A program made the position numbers and the translations under genes. The notes under the pieces were generated by a model. It had not been told where the DNA came from and ran no database searches. It saw only the letters and a list, made by a program, of their open reading frames with translations. Positions 11,419-23,012 of a DNA stretch of 64,000 nt are shown one piece after another. The DNA is from Cycas panzhihuaensis (taxonomy: Eukaryota; Cycadophyta). Within the stretch, counting starts at the first letter, position 1. Each line of letters begins with the position of its first letter. Where the stretch lies: assembly GCA_023213395.1 (NCBI GenBank), contig CM041465.1, positions 153,829,741-153,893,740 of the forward strand, given 5' to 3'.

Positions 11419-12975
11419 GTGTCAGAGCCACAAAAGGATACTTCACCTAAGGGGAAAGAAACAAGTAGACAGAGAGCATTACAATGGTCAAAAGAGTCAA
11501 AATTGAGAAGGGCAAGAAGATTAAGTTTGCAGAATAATGAGACTAAAGGACAGTCTGTTGAAGAATTTGAGGCAAGTGGAGCCAAGAAACCTCGAGAGCA
11601 AAGAGAGGAAAACAATGGCAAACAAATGGTATTAACACCAGCCCCAATTAAGGATGACCTGTTTAGTCTAGAATATGAAGAAAAACCAAAGGTAAATAAG
11701 GAGCATAAATACACTCTAAAGAAGGAGAACAGTATACCTATGGAAGGCACCCCGAAGGACCTAAGTGATAACGAGAAGAAGGCAGAGGAAGGTTCCTCAG
11801 CGTATTGGGAAAATAAATTAATAAGGCAAAATTTTGAGGATTCATTAGATAGAGGGTCTGATCAATCATACATAATAGTTACACCATTAACATTACAAGT
11901 GTTAGGTGTGCCAGAACCTATACACCTAAAGACACCATTTAAGAATCCATTATTTGGGAAGGATAATATTGCAGCAACCACTCCAAACACACCTCCAAAA
12001 GAAAAGGGTGAAGAGGAAGAGATAGAATCCCTTGAGGAGGAACAAGGTGAAGAATCTCCATTAAGTCGAACACCAATACAGTCACCCAAGATGGATGGCC
12101 ATAGAGATTTTGAGAATTTAATCTTTAATGACACCTCAAATGCAGTCGAGCATGCATATTTATTCCAAAATTTGATTAATATAAAGAAAATCACGGATGA
12201 AGATAAAATAAAAGCCAGATTCACTCGTACATTGAGGGGAGTACCATTGGCATGGTACAAGGAGTTAAATAAGAAAGACTCATGGGCAAAGATAAAGAAA
12301 TCTTTTGATTAAAAGTTTCAGAAATTCTAAAGCTATGAAGTAGTGGGAATTGCTTTAAGGAAAATCAAACAAAGACTGGGAGAATTGGTATTAACTTATA
12401 TCAGTCGAATGAAAGTCATTACTGCTAACATGATCAATGAGACTGCGAGAGACCATAAGATGAAGAATTATTTTGTTAGTGGACTAAATGAAAATTTGAG
12501 ATCAATGATGCATGCACATCCACTGAAGTCATTCAAAAACACCTAGGATTTGGCATTAGATTTTGAAGAAAAAATGGATGCTCAAGCTGGAGGACATGAT
12601 CCCCTCCTACTAAGATTACAAGAGGAGATAAGGGAAATGAAGCAGAATCAACATAACCGACCCTTTTATCAGGTGGGAGTATTAGAAGAGGAATTAGAAG
12701 TAAAAGCTTTGAGGAAGGAAGTAGCAAGATTAAAAATGAGAAATAATAAAGAGGAAGAAGCGACAAAGAAGAAAAAGGACTGCAAATTCAAAGTTGATAA
12801 ATGGTGCCACATTTGTGAAGAGAGTTCACACATAATAAAAGAGTTTGAAATCAATCCAAAGAATAGTGAAATGCACTAGAAAGACAAATGGTGCCACATA
12901 TGTGATGTAGATAATCATATGACAAAGGATTGTTTTTATAACCTAAGACGAAGATCATACAGAGGATGAGGTAGG
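11419..12975 (+). pseudogene. Gypsy gag (capsid and nucleocapsid), many stops
   Basis: A single reading frame runs from 11419, open for 297 codons to a stop at 12312, then continues in the same phase through stops near 12330, 12546 and 12879. The N-terminal 220 residues are highly charged and Pro/Glu-rich. The Retrotrans_gag core lies near 12150-12320 (ARFTRTLRGVPLAWYKEL) and continues after the stop (GELVLTYISRM). The nucleocapsid has a good CCHC zinc knuckle, WCHICDVDNHMTKDC at about 12888-12935, a damaged one just before it (WCHICEESSHIIKEF), then an Arg/Gly-rich tail. The presumed product is the capsid polyprotein. Because the gag frame is phase-consistent with the protease downstream, the two were probably one ORF. 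Confidence 0.8.
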
Positions 12976-13620
12976 GGAAGAGGAGGCAACCCACCTCGAA
13001 ATGTATACATGATAAGGAGTATGGGAGAATCATCAAGGAAGAAATAACCAATGGGGAGATGCCTTATATATTTACAATTTAGACATTGGAAATCAGAATG
13101 TATAACTAAGCAGGAATATGAACAAAAATTGTTTGTATGCAACAACTGTGGACCAAGTGAGTACAAAATAAAAGATTTCAAAGGAAAAGCTAAGGCTACC
13201 AATTTAATAACAATCATAACGGAAAGCAAAAATATAAAACTTCAAAAGAAGAAAAAGGAGAATGAGGAAGAGGGGTATCCAAACCCATAAACAAAGATAA
13301 GTTGATTCTGACAAGCAAAACAAGTGTTAGAGGAACTAGCTCAGACAGAGACTATGCTGCCGATGGGGAAATCTGAAACCAAGCACATGTATGTGAGGAA
13401 AAATAAATAAAAAGAGAAAGAAAATTTACAGGAAAAATAAGAAATACAACCCCAAGTGGTACAAATGGAAGAATTATTCAAAGGATTACAAGCAGAGGAT
13501 ATTCTAGGAATATTGTTATTGATGGAGAATCTGGTGAAGCAATTGTAATTAACCATTCCTCTATGCCAAGTAATCAACTGGATTAAAGAAGGAATATTAC
13601 AATGAAAAATCACCAAGAGT
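12976..13620 (+). pseudogene. Gypsy gag-protease linker remains
   Basis: The same reading phase as gag continues here with a third Cys-containing stretch (FVCNNCGPSEYKIKDF near 13130-13180) and Lys/Glu-rich linker sequence, broken by several stops. The stretch links the nucleocapsid to the protease and has no domain that I can name. Confidence 0.55.
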
Positions 13621-13629
13621 CTGAAGAAA

Positions 13630-14241
13630 GTGATGCCCTCATTCGACATGGATCCCATGGTGATAATTATGGTATTGGGAGAAATTTTTTTTAGGGTAAT
13701 TGTGGACGAAGGAGCAGCTGTGAATGTACTACTGAACTCGACATGGTGGAAGTTGGGGAGTTTGAAGCTGGAAGCAACAACTTATTTGTTGAAACTAGCC
13801 AATGATTTATTGGTATGACCCATGGGAAAACTAGCCAACATCAAGGTGGATATAGCATGAACTGTCATAAAGATCGATTTTATGATTGTGGAAAAAGAGA
13901 GAGGTGCAACTCCTTATCCAGCCTTATTGGGGAGACCATGACTATATAAAACCCAATGTCTCCAAAGCTAGAAAGACGTAACCTTCACCTTGTCAGATGG
14001 AGAGAATGAAGTGGTATCACCGATGTTAGGGAAGAATTCAATTGAAGCAATACCTGATAATGGTTCAAGTATAACCATTGCAAGTGAAGCAACAACTTCC
14101 TTGTTCGGCAAAGAAAATCTATACTATACGATCGAAGAACCCACCAAATTGATCGATCACCAAGAAGTAGAATTGACTTACTTTGGAGAAATTTATAACT
14201 CTTCAGATAATGAAAACGGGATGAAATTTGTGGACTACTAG
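13630..14241 (+). pseudogene. Gypsy aspartic protease remains
   Basis: The frame contains IVDEGAAVNVLL at about 13697-13733, matching the plant gypsy protease active-site pattern around VDGGAS-VN with the residue after the Asp changed to Glu. A second conserved strand, TPYPALLGRP (13909-13938), is followed by a stop where family members have Trp. The role would be cleavage of the polyprotein during particle maturation. It remains in the gag phase, so gag and protease formed one ORF ending after 14241. Internal stops inactivate it. Confidence 0.75.
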
Positions 14242-15035
14242 TTGTAAGATACTTATGAAGTTACCTCTCCTTCTTATAAGTGTAACTTACTATCTAAATA
14301 TGTAAATAAAAACATTGATGATAATTCAAATTCTTTTAACTACATGGTAACTAACGATAACATAGTAGTTAATATAGAACTAACATAACCCTTGACCAAA
14401 ATCCCCCTAGTATACTTAGTTTTTTTCATAACTCTATAGCATCTAGTAGTAATTTCAACCTCCCTTCTACCTCAAGCGTGGGTCATCGGGTAGATCATCT
14501 ACCCCTCCCCATATTACAACCTAGGGAAGGAAGTAATATTCCTTCATCATCCTCTTTAGAAGTATACCCACCCAACAACCGATCCCTTGCAACAATTGGT
14601 GCCAAATCTGAGGAAATGAAGGGGGAATCAACAGAAAATACTTCTAGAGATTTAGGTCTAGGCAGTAGGGTAACCATCCCATAAGAGAATAACTTGGAAA
14701 CCTATACTGGATATTTTGTTAAACCTTTTTATGGAAAATAATTATATGAAATCACTCATCTAACCCATTACTTAGAGTATTGGATGGAGAACAAAAACTG
14801 GGATAAGAATCAATGGTAGATGGATCTACACTTACCTTGCGGGGAACATCTTGGTATTGGTACTTAGCTCACCAAGCCACCCTCCAGAGTTAGAAGGAGT
14901 TACAAACTGCATTTAGGATACGATTCAACTATCCTAAGCAAATGAACATTCCATTATTCCATGCGGGGAAAAACCCTAGTAAGCACATATAAAGATGTAA
15001 ATAGGAATGGACATCCCTAGATATACCAAAGAAAA
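14242..15035 (+). other. Gypsy inter-ORF region with broken coding signals
   Basis: Between the gag-protease frame and the RT frame lies about 800 bp in which the best open frame changes phase. A Pro/Ser-rich open stretch is at 14478-14684. At about 14700-14850 there is a frame with YFVKPFYGK and HYLEYWMENKNW that is broken by stops. No known domain is recognised. Confidence 0.4.
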
Positions 15036-15180
15036 TCTGGCCTGGCTACTTTTATCATACCCTGAGATAAGTAGCAAAGGATTGGTTCTTAGGAAGATAA
15101 CAAAACCTGGATGTGACTTTGGGAAATCTTAAGGAATCTTTCATAAAAACTTTTGCACATTTGTTAGAAGATAAGAATAT
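15036..15180 (+). pseudogene. Second gag-like domain upstream of RT
   Basis: In the RT phase, this stretch encodes FYHTLR, a stop, VAKDWFLGR, a stop, and then LGNLKESFIKTFAH. The spacing of the Leu-Arg pair, the WF pair, the Leu and the Phe residues resembles the conserved core of Retrotrans_gag, and resembles the element's own gag core at 12220-12320. It sits between protease and RT, where plant gypsy elements normally have no capsid domain. Assignment rests on pattern recognition only. Confidence 0.45.
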
Positions 15181-18173
15181 TGATAAAGTACTAAAGAATA
15201 TTAAGAGAATGAGTATGAACTTAGAACAAAGAGCTATAGAAATAAATAAAGATAAGGAAGAATCAGAGAATGAGAAAGGAGAAGAAATCCTAAGTTATCC
15301 TATGGAATTCACAGAAATCAATGTTGGGGAAGGGAAGATATAGGACACCCCTGCTCATAGAATAGGAAACAAAGAGGATATTGAAGCAACCAAATAAAAA
15401 ACAACTGAAATTAATGTGGGGAGTCAAGAGGATCCTAAAATAATACGAATTAGAGATTATTGGGACAACCAAATAATAGCAAAAACATAGTAATTGTTTA
15501 AAGAATTTCGTAATGTATTCTCATGGTCATATAAGGATTTGAAGGGAATTCCATCTGAAGTAGGGATGTATCATATTGATTTAATGGAAGGAGCGAAGTC
15601 GATAAAACAAAGATCGTATCGCATGAATCCAAAATATAAAGAAAAAATAAAAGCAAAATTGGATAAAATATTTGAAGCAGGATATATCTATGAGATCAAC
15701 TACAGTGACTGGATGAGCCCTGTAGTAGTGGTTCCTAAAAAGAATAGAAAAATATGTGTCTGTGTAGATTACAAACAACTTAATAAAGTAACGAAGAAGG
15801 ATCCCTTTCTGTTACCCTTTACGAAAGATATTTTGAAAGCCGTGGGAGGAAATGAAATATATTCCTTTACCAACAGATTTAGCGGATATAACCAAGTGTA
15901 GATTATACCAGAAGATCAAGCAAAGACTATGTTTGTTATAGAATGGGGAACATATGCCTATCGAGTAATTCCATTTGGTCTTACGAATGCTCTAGCTACA
16001 TTTCAAAGAATAGTAATCAATATATTTCATAGAATGATTCGAGAAAAAATGGCAGTATTCTTGAATGATTGGACATTATACGGGTTAATGAAAATCCACA
16101 TGGAAAACCTAGGGGAGATATTGCAAACATGCAGGGAGGATAAATTATGTTTGAATCTAGAGAAATATCCCTTCTTAGTACTATTTAGAAATCTATTAAG
16201 TCACATAGTAAGCAAGGAGGGATTGCTAATAAATCCAACTAAGGTGTCTATAATCCTATACTTTCTGATACCACTCATGTGAAGACAATTGAAAGGTTTT
16301 TTGGCTCTAATCAGATACTATAGAAAATTTATCAAGGGGTACACATGCATATCGGGACCCCTTGAGGAGTTGTTAAAGAAGAGTATTAAATGGGAGTGGA
16401 CAGAAGAACAATAATAGGCATTTGAAGCATTGAAGAAGGCCATAATATCAGCACCTATATTGCAATTTCCTGATTGGAAGAAAATATTCTATGTATACGT
16501 TGATGCCTCACTATATGCTATTGGATGCATATTGGCCCAACTAAATGATGAAAAGATAGATTATCCAATATACTTTGCAAGTTGAAAACTTACGAAAGCT
16601 GAGAAGAATTATACCATGACAGAAAGAGAAGCTGTCAGAATGGTCTATGCATTACAAAAATTCTAATACTACTTATTATCAAATCCATTCATATTCTTTA
16701 TGGACCATCAAGCACTTATATACCTTGTGAATAATGAGAGGGAAAATTAGTAGATGGATAATGTTGTTTCAAGAATTCTCTTTTAAAATTATTGTGAAAC
16801 TAGGAAAAGATCATATCATACCTAACCAGTTGTTAAGAATTCTAAATGGGGAAAAGGCCACAAGAGTGCCAGATGATTTTCTAGACGTTGCATTGTTTAA
16901 TGTAGAGGCAGTTCCAATAGACTGGTATGAGGGGATACCAAAATACTTAGTAACTGGGGAGATACCACCAGAATTGGACCACACAGAACGATGAAATTTT
17001 GTCAAAAAAGTAGAGCCATATCAACTGATAAAAGGAGAATTATATAAATTAGGACCAGATGAGGTATTGTGGCAGTGCATCAGGCCACATGAGGTTAATC
17101 AAATTATGGCCCAAATACATGAAGGTGTAGCAGGTTGACACATGGGGAAGTTAGCAACTTGGAGGAAAATCTTGATGTCTGGTTTCTCGTGGCCATCGAT
17201 GTTCAAGGATATAAGGAAATAGATACAAGCATGCAACCATTATCAAAGAGTTGGGAAACCTAATCGGCATGATTTCCAACCACTACACCCCATCTTACCA
17301 TTAGCTCCATTCGAAAAGTGGGGGCTAAACTTCATTAGACCAATCAAACCAGCGGCCCGATGATCTAAAACTCGATATATTCTAGTGGCGACCAATTACA
17401 TGACCAAGTGGGTAGAAGCAAGAGCCCTAAGAAAAGCAGATTCTGAGAGTACATCCTGATTCCTTTATGAAGTGATTATTACGCGATTTGGTTACCCTCT
17501 AGAGACTGTAAGTGATCAAGAGGCCCATTTTCTCAATCAAACCATAGAGGTGTTAACATCAACTTTCATGATAACTCATTCGAAATCTACACTATATTAC
17601 CCAAGGGTAAATGGGCAAGTAAAAAGTTCGAACAAAATTATTGAGAATTGTTTGAGGAAAATATATGATGTAGGGAGATCTGATTAGGCTGAGAAACTGC
17701 CATCAGTGTTGTGGGCTTTCTGAACAATGTATAAAAGATCAATTGGACAGATATTATTCCAGCTGGTTTACGAAATAGAAGCCATTCTTCCAATTGAGTT
17801 TGAGATACCGAGCCTGAGAACCGCTATGCAATGTCGATTAGATGATTTCCAATCCTTATGACATAGATTGGAAGAATTGGTGCGATTGGAAGAAAAGAGA
17901 TATATGGTCAAATGGTTACAAGACATAGAGAAAAGACAGCAAAAGGCGTGGCATGACCGACATCTATACAAACCATAATTTAAAGAAGGTGATCAAGTTC
18001 TGCTCTATAACAACAAATTCAGGCTGCACCCCAACAAGCTCAAAATGCGATGGTTAAGACCTTACATTGCAGAATAAATTTTTGAAAATGGGTCAGTATA
18101 ATTACGGGAAATAGATGAACCACTACTACCAACCCGAGTGAATAGTAGCCGACTAAAACCTTACGTCGAGTAA
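15113..18173 (+). pseudogene. Gypsy pol: reverse transcriptase, RNase H, integrase
   Basis: After a Glu-rich linker, RT begins near 15494 with FKEFRNVFSWSYKDLKGI. Next come the fingers (SPVVVVPKKNRKICVCVDYK, 15717-15776), VIPFGLTNALATFQR (near 15966-16010) and the catalytic box. That box reads FLNDW instead of the family's YLDD-F, so a catalytic Asp is lost. RNase H starts YVDASLYAIG (near 16495). Integrase shows the HHCC finger (HEGVAG, then C-NHYQRVGK near 17120-17260), a core with WGLNFI where WGxDF is expected, DQEAHF, and YYPRVNGQVKSSNKIIENCL with the third acidic residue. About 15 in-frame stops and one frameshift near 16735 make it inactive. Confidence 0.9.
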
Positions 18174-19295
18174 GAGACACTATCGGCCAGATTAGTTAGT
18201 TGTATCATAGTGTGTTGCATGAAGTTGAGGCAAATGAAATTGACTTGATACCAGAACGTGATTCAGTTTGGTATGTAACATAAAATACAAAAAAAAAATA
18301 AAAAACAAAAATAACAACCGTAACTTATATCATATATATAAGCAATAAGGAAAGAAGGATATATACCATGACAAGAAAAGCCAAGACAAAAGAATCCTAC
18401 TAAAAAATCAGTTTCGTCTTACAGAATACACTATACGTACCGAAAAAGTATGTTACCAGGTATACATTGTGTAGAATAAGTCAAAATATACTATACATAC
18501 CAAAAACATATATTACCAGGTACATACTATTTAAAGTAAGTTAAAAATATACTATACGTACCAGAAAAGTACGCTATGATGTATGCATAGTTAAAAAATT
18601 GAATAAGTTAACCAAATTACACTATACGTACCTAAAAGGTATGTAGTTAAGTAGGCATAAAATAAAAGAGCCAAATAAGACAAACTTATATAATATGTAC
18701 CTACAAGCATTCCAGCATAGTACACATTAGAAAACAGCAGACGATTCAACTCAAATTCTCAGCAGAAAAAAGCCAATAGGAACCCTTATGAGCCAGGGAG
18801 GCAGGAGGACAAAATTCAACACAAGTTATATAAATACTTCAAGAAAACAATGACCATTCCAAAATAGGTACATACGTAGGGTTTGTATTGGTACTCCTTC
18901 ATTATTTTCAGCTCTATTTTTAGAATTCCATAGCCTGTCATAATAAGAACAATAGGTTACCAAGAGACCTTCCTACCCAATCTAAAGAAAGATCTAGATG
19001 CCTTACCTTCCTAATTTCAGGCTAAAGTCAAGCAGACTAGTTGGGGAGAGTACATATAATGTAACCCCATTTATTGTAACCAAGAAATTATAGAAAACAT
19101 CTTACTGGAGCTTAAAAAAGACATAAAGAAAATTAAATTAGATGCAAAAATATTTCATTGATAACGAGACTTCCAAATGAAGGAGAAGTTCCCATGGATA
19201 CTAAAAGGTCAAAAGTAGACCATGAGATTTGGCTGAGGGAATTCTGCCAATAAAACACTTAGGTTAGTTCAGGAGGAATTCAGTTGGTGGACATA
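18174..19295 (+). other. Gypsy 3' non-coding region
   Basis: After the integrase stop there is about 1.1 kb without a good reading frame. It has an A-rich run near 18285-18310, the tandem repeat described separately, and otherwise no recognised feature. Long non-coding segments here are usual in large plant gypsy elements. Confidence 0.5.
18420..18660 (+). repeat. Imperfect tandem repeat in the gypsy 3' region
   Basis: Four units of about 61-69 bp, each beginning near AYACTATACRTACC (about 18425, 18486, 18547 and 18616), followed by an A-run, a GTATG/GTACG motif and, in the first two, TACCAGGTA. The same TACGTACC and GGTACGC strings are scattered through both LTRs of this element. It lies after integrase in non-coding sequence and is a possible regulatory or recombination-prone segment. 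Confidence 0.7.
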
Positions 19296-20041
19296 AAGGA
19301 TGCCAGGTTGAAATGGGTAGCCAAAGTCTTAATTTAAGGTTTTTATCAAAAAGGAAGTACACATATATTCTAGGAGGAATGATGCCGATATTACCAAGAA
19401 TATGGGATGGAGAAAAGCTGGATTGGTTAGAATTTTTAGCAGTTAACATGAGACAGTAAATCCAAGAAATAATGACACACCCTTTTCATCACCCTTCCTT
19501 ATTATTAGCTGTCTTATTTTATCAATGTCAAAGTGTGCAACTAATAAAAATAACTATTTCTCCTAGAGAGCCACTTATAAAACAATGGGTGACTGAGTTT
19601 CTAGACACTACTCAGGATCAAGAATTGAGAAAAAAGATTCAAAAGTAAATGACCAAAGTTTTCAAATAGTTACAACAAACCCCCGGGATACCAATTCCTC
19701 ATCGGGCTAAACAAACAATCCAGAAAAGCAACAAAAGGAAGAAAGATAAAAAAGAACCTAAAGAGGAGGAAGAAGTGGAGCCTTTCTTGGAAGAATGGAC
19801 AAATTTTTTTACAATAATGGAGACAGGAGAAACATCAGTGCCACCTCTATCAGATAATAAATTATAGTAGATCATCCAGTTAATTAAAGAAATGGAAGAA
19901 GGGTACAAAGCAGAGATAGTTGCCCTTCAAGAAAAAATCAAAGAAAATGATGTGATAATCGCCACACTTACCCAAATAAATGAAGAAATCTTGGCCACAA
20001 AAGACTCATCGGCAGAACAGAGGTTGTGGAAGCAGCCTTGA
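19296..20041 (+). pseudogene. Decayed third ORF after integrase, unidentified
   Basis: From about 19300 a long quasi-open frame runs to a TGA at 20039-20041, with one frameshift near 19340 and about five internal stops. Visible pieces are GGMMPILPRIWDGEKLDWLEF, a middle segment with SPREPLIKQWVTEFLDTT, then a Lys/Glu-rich basic-acidic stretch near 19725-19780. The C-terminal 60 residues have a heptad-like Leu/Ile pattern that suggests a coiled coil. Athila- and Tat-type elements often carry an extra ORF at this place. I cannot assign this one to the env-like class: no signal peptide or clear membrane segment was seen. Confidence 0.5.
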
Positions 20042-20059
20042 GAAAGGGAGGGGGAGGAA
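20041..20059 (+). other. Purine-rich tract, possible gypsy PPT
   Basis: AGAAAGGGAGGGGGAGGAA is the only strong purine tract before the 3' LTR. It lies about 66 bp upstream of the LTR start at 20126 rather than directly beside it, so it may be an additional or displaced tract rather than the true priming site. Confidence 0.4.
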
Positions 20060-20125
20060 TACCCTAAAATTTTAATTTTTTGTTGAGTAAGGATGCTCAA
20101 ACCCATCATGTTGACTCAGGATAAA

Positions 20126-20971
20126 TGTTGGGGCATAATTTAACATGCTAGGCTATGAAGAAAACCAGAAATTGGCTGTGTAACCTTGGATGTGTAGGTA
20201 CGGATCGTATGGAGGTATGCATGTGGCAGAAAAGTAGAAAAAATAGCATCTTAGGTATGTATGACAGGTGTGTACCTAAAAATGTACGCAACACAGTATA
20301 TGTACCTCTGGCAGTACACAAGCAAACAGAGAAGGTACGCATGGTAGGACGAGACAAATGGATACCTAGGATGATGTTAGATGTACGTATAGAAGTACGG
20401 ATGGTTAGAGACAACAGTTAAGGAAGTTAACTAAGGGTTAACAAAAGGGTATGCTTATGACTGAAAAGGTATGATTATGACAAGGAGTCATAACCCTTCA
20501 GCCAAAAGACACCAAGGAGGCATATTTAAGAGACTTTATAAGGATCATTTGGCTAGGGGTGAGAGCCAAATATTAAGACATTCAATGGTACAGAAGCTAG
20601 TATGTATGACAGTAGCCTAAAGCAGTGTATGATGTTGTGTACCGTGTGGGTACACATGTGATAGTAATAGTATATGTGATTTGAATGCATAGGGAATGTA
20701 TTCCAACACCTTGTGTACAAAGACTTATTACTTAATAAAAAAAGAGTTACATGGAAATTGTTGATTCTCTACGTTTTATGAAGATTGGATGCTGAATATG
20801 TGTTAATTATTGTATTATTGTGTGCAAACTATGATATAATTATGTGGAATTGTTAATAAATCTATGTGATCTATGTGGATTATTATGTTGACTGTATCCT
20901 AGACTAGACTACCTGTGTTACCTTGACAAGTGTACTGATCTCATAAGTGGTGTGAAATCATAAAGTCAACA
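20126..20971 (+). repeat. Gypsy 3' LTR
   Basis: 846 bp, the same length as the 5' LTR, with terminal TGTTG...CAACA. It is followed by CAGAT, which pairs with CAAAT before the 5' LTR as a target duplication with one change. The identical lengths show that indels have been few or balanced since insertion. Confidence 0.9.
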
Positions 20972-21689
20972 CAGATAGTAGTTAAACCTATATTTAGGAT
21001 TCTCCTTACCTTGAGTTTTCCTTATACCTTCTTTTAAAAGACTTTAAGGTTTCTCAAGGAAAGTTGGTCCTTCTCTCATATTTTTATAAGACAAATGATT
21101 ATTTTAGTAAGCTTAAGATTAAGAGTTCAAGTAGTTCAACCTTTGATTAGAGTGAAAAATTCTCTTTGAATAAGGAATAATAGGAAATATGCATCAATGT
21201 AATTTCTTTTAGAATGGAAATAGTGTAATGTTTAAAAAATTGTGCCATGGATGACTAAGGATCCTTTAGTCTTAGGCAACCATCTTCTTGATATACTTAA
21301 TAAGACTTGGGACTTATATATCAAAAATTTCTCGTAGATAGTTCAGTAACCATATAAAAATATTTGGAGCAATTTTTCTTATTGAGTAAAGCTTTTAATA
21401 TTATCAATATAGATGTTGTTGTTGAAATGTTTGTTCACTCTTTAGAAGGCCATATGTATGAATGATTTTAAAACTTGCCTAATGGCTTTATTACTAACTA
21501 GCAAGGTTTAATAAGAGATTTCAAACCTAGGTATTCTAAACTAAAATCAAATGTATCTTTAATAAAGGTATTGTTAATTATAATGAGGGGTTTAGGGGAA
21601 ATTTATTTCCTCTTTTATTGCTCATTTTAAGGGATTATCCAAACCTATATCCCTTGTTTAAAGGGCAAGAGATAACACACAATTGGAAT

Positions 21690-21882
21690 GGCTTTTAGAT
21701 GGATTAGATTATGAGACTAAAATGATGTTAATGTTTGGGTTTCCATAGATAATTTCTCAAGTAAAGATGATGGTCTTAAATATTGAAATAATCTTAAAGA
21801 AAGTTGATAAAAGTACTTTCCACCTTATGGTAAAATTAAAGAAGAAGACCCAAATAGTACTTAAGAATATTAATGATTAAAC
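21690..21882 (+). pseudogene. Gag-like quasi-ORF in the LARD interior
   Basis: The frame encodes EWLLDGLDYETKMMLMFGFP, a stop, and then about 40 open codons rich in Lys, Val and Ile. The first part resembles the region after the capsid core in plant gag proteins, where a short x-F-L-x-G-L motif is common. It is too short for a firm family call. Confidence 0.3.
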
Positions 21883-22057
21883 TTAGGATTTACTAAGAAA
21901 CTAAAAGATGAAGTACAATATTTAAAAATTCAAGCTATTGGAGAGGAGTTTCAAATTACATATGTATGTAGGAGGCCTAAGTAAGGGATGAACAATGAAA
22001 AGTGGGAAATTAAGTTTGATACCAAGATAATGGTTGAGCATCTCTATTTAGAAGTTA

Positions 22058-22564
22058 TATCTTAATGAAATAAAATCTAAGGATATAAGCATTGATATTT
22101 TATTATTATCTCATGATTTAATTTCTCCTTCAATCGATATGATGCACCTTACTCATGATAAATAAATATTAATTTTAGATAATGATATTAATTGGAAAAC
22201 ACACCAAGGTTATGAGCTTATCTTGCCTTCCATCCAAGAATGTTGGGATTTGACTAGTTTAATAGTTATTAATGAATATGATCAAGTACATTAAAAGATA
22301 AAGGTTTTAGACATTAACCTTGACCTAGACTTAATACAATATGAAACTTATCAAGTTTATAATAGGTAACTTAGCCTAAAATTGATATTTGATTCATGTG
22401 ATGCATAAGGCAATGAGGTTTTTCAACAAGAACCTTTAAAAGTAGTAACTCAATAAATGTAAAGAGATAATGAGATCATGTCAACTAGACTAAAGAAGGG
22501 AAGGGTAAAACTTATGGGAAATAATTTAGTCATGCTATAGAAAGTTTATGGCCTTATAGTTTGA
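22058..22564 (+). pseudogene. Unidentified decayed ORF in the LARD interior
   Basis: One reading phase of 169 codons is almost open. It ends at a TGA at 22562-22564 and is broken by around nine TAA/TAG codons. Between stops it reads as ordinary protein (for example HLTHDK, THQGYELILPSIQECWDLT, VFQQEPLKVVTQ). The length without any frameshift argues for a former gene rather than chance in such AT-rich DNA. No domain is recognised. Confidence 0.4.
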
Positions 22565-23012
22565 CCCTTACTTACAAGACATGAAGCTTTGCTTTAAGGT
22601 TTATTTCTTCCCTAGGGCTTCTGATAGAAAGAAGTATTTTTTATAATTAAAGTCTTAACCTAAACTCTTAGCTAAATAATTCTTATATAAAAAGAGGTAT
22701 TTCCTTTATCTCCTAGTGCACAAGAAAGGAATCCTTCTACCTCATTATATCATCATCATAACAAGCAAATGATTCTCAATCAAAGTTATGCAAAGGATAA
22801 TAAATCCTACTTTGAAGTAGTAGTGGTCTAATATAAAGATGTTTATTATTCTTGTAAATGGGCAATATCTTGATCATTTAGAATTTTGGATATTTTTCTA
22901 TTTTGTACATAGTTTCTTTTCTTGTGAATAAGTGGAGCACTTATGCATTTAGTGAAAGTAGAATAAAGTATTTCTTTAAATCACCCATTAGAGGTGGCTC
23001 AAATTAAAGAGG

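Larger units (their letters stand above)
10409..20971 (+). mobile_element. Complete but inactivated Ty3/gypsy LTR retrotransposon
   Basis: The element is 10,563 bp long with two LTRs of 846 bp, each starting TGTTG and ending CAACA. The flanking pentamers CAAAT (10404-10408) and CAGAT (20972-20976) differ at one base and look like the 5-bp target duplication. The internal order gag, protease, RT, RNase H, integrase is that of Ty3/gypsy. A tRNA-Asp-like primer site, large size and an extra ORF after integrase point towards the Athila/Tat side of the superfamily, but that placement is inference. Gag-protease runs in one frame and a second gag-like domain with RT-integrase in another. Both are riddled with stops. 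Confidence 0.9.
20972..23012 (+). other. Interior of the LARD-like element
   Basis: This is the part of the outer element to the right of the gypsy insertion. Up to about 21690 there is no good frame. A short gag-like frame and a longer unidentified frame follow and are listed separately. It ends with AAATTAAAGAGG (23001-23012), a purine tract directly before the right LTR, which is the expected place for a plus-strand primer. Confidence 0.55.

Noticed and set aside
11373-12260. Minus-strand open frames of 125 and 132 codons opposite gag
   Set aside because: Shadows of the gag frame. The plus strand has the domain and zinc-knuckle evidence.
18420-18660. Regularly spaced repeat as a CRISPR-like array
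   Set aside because: The units are imperfect, directly adjacent, lack unique spacers and lie inside a plant retrotransposon.
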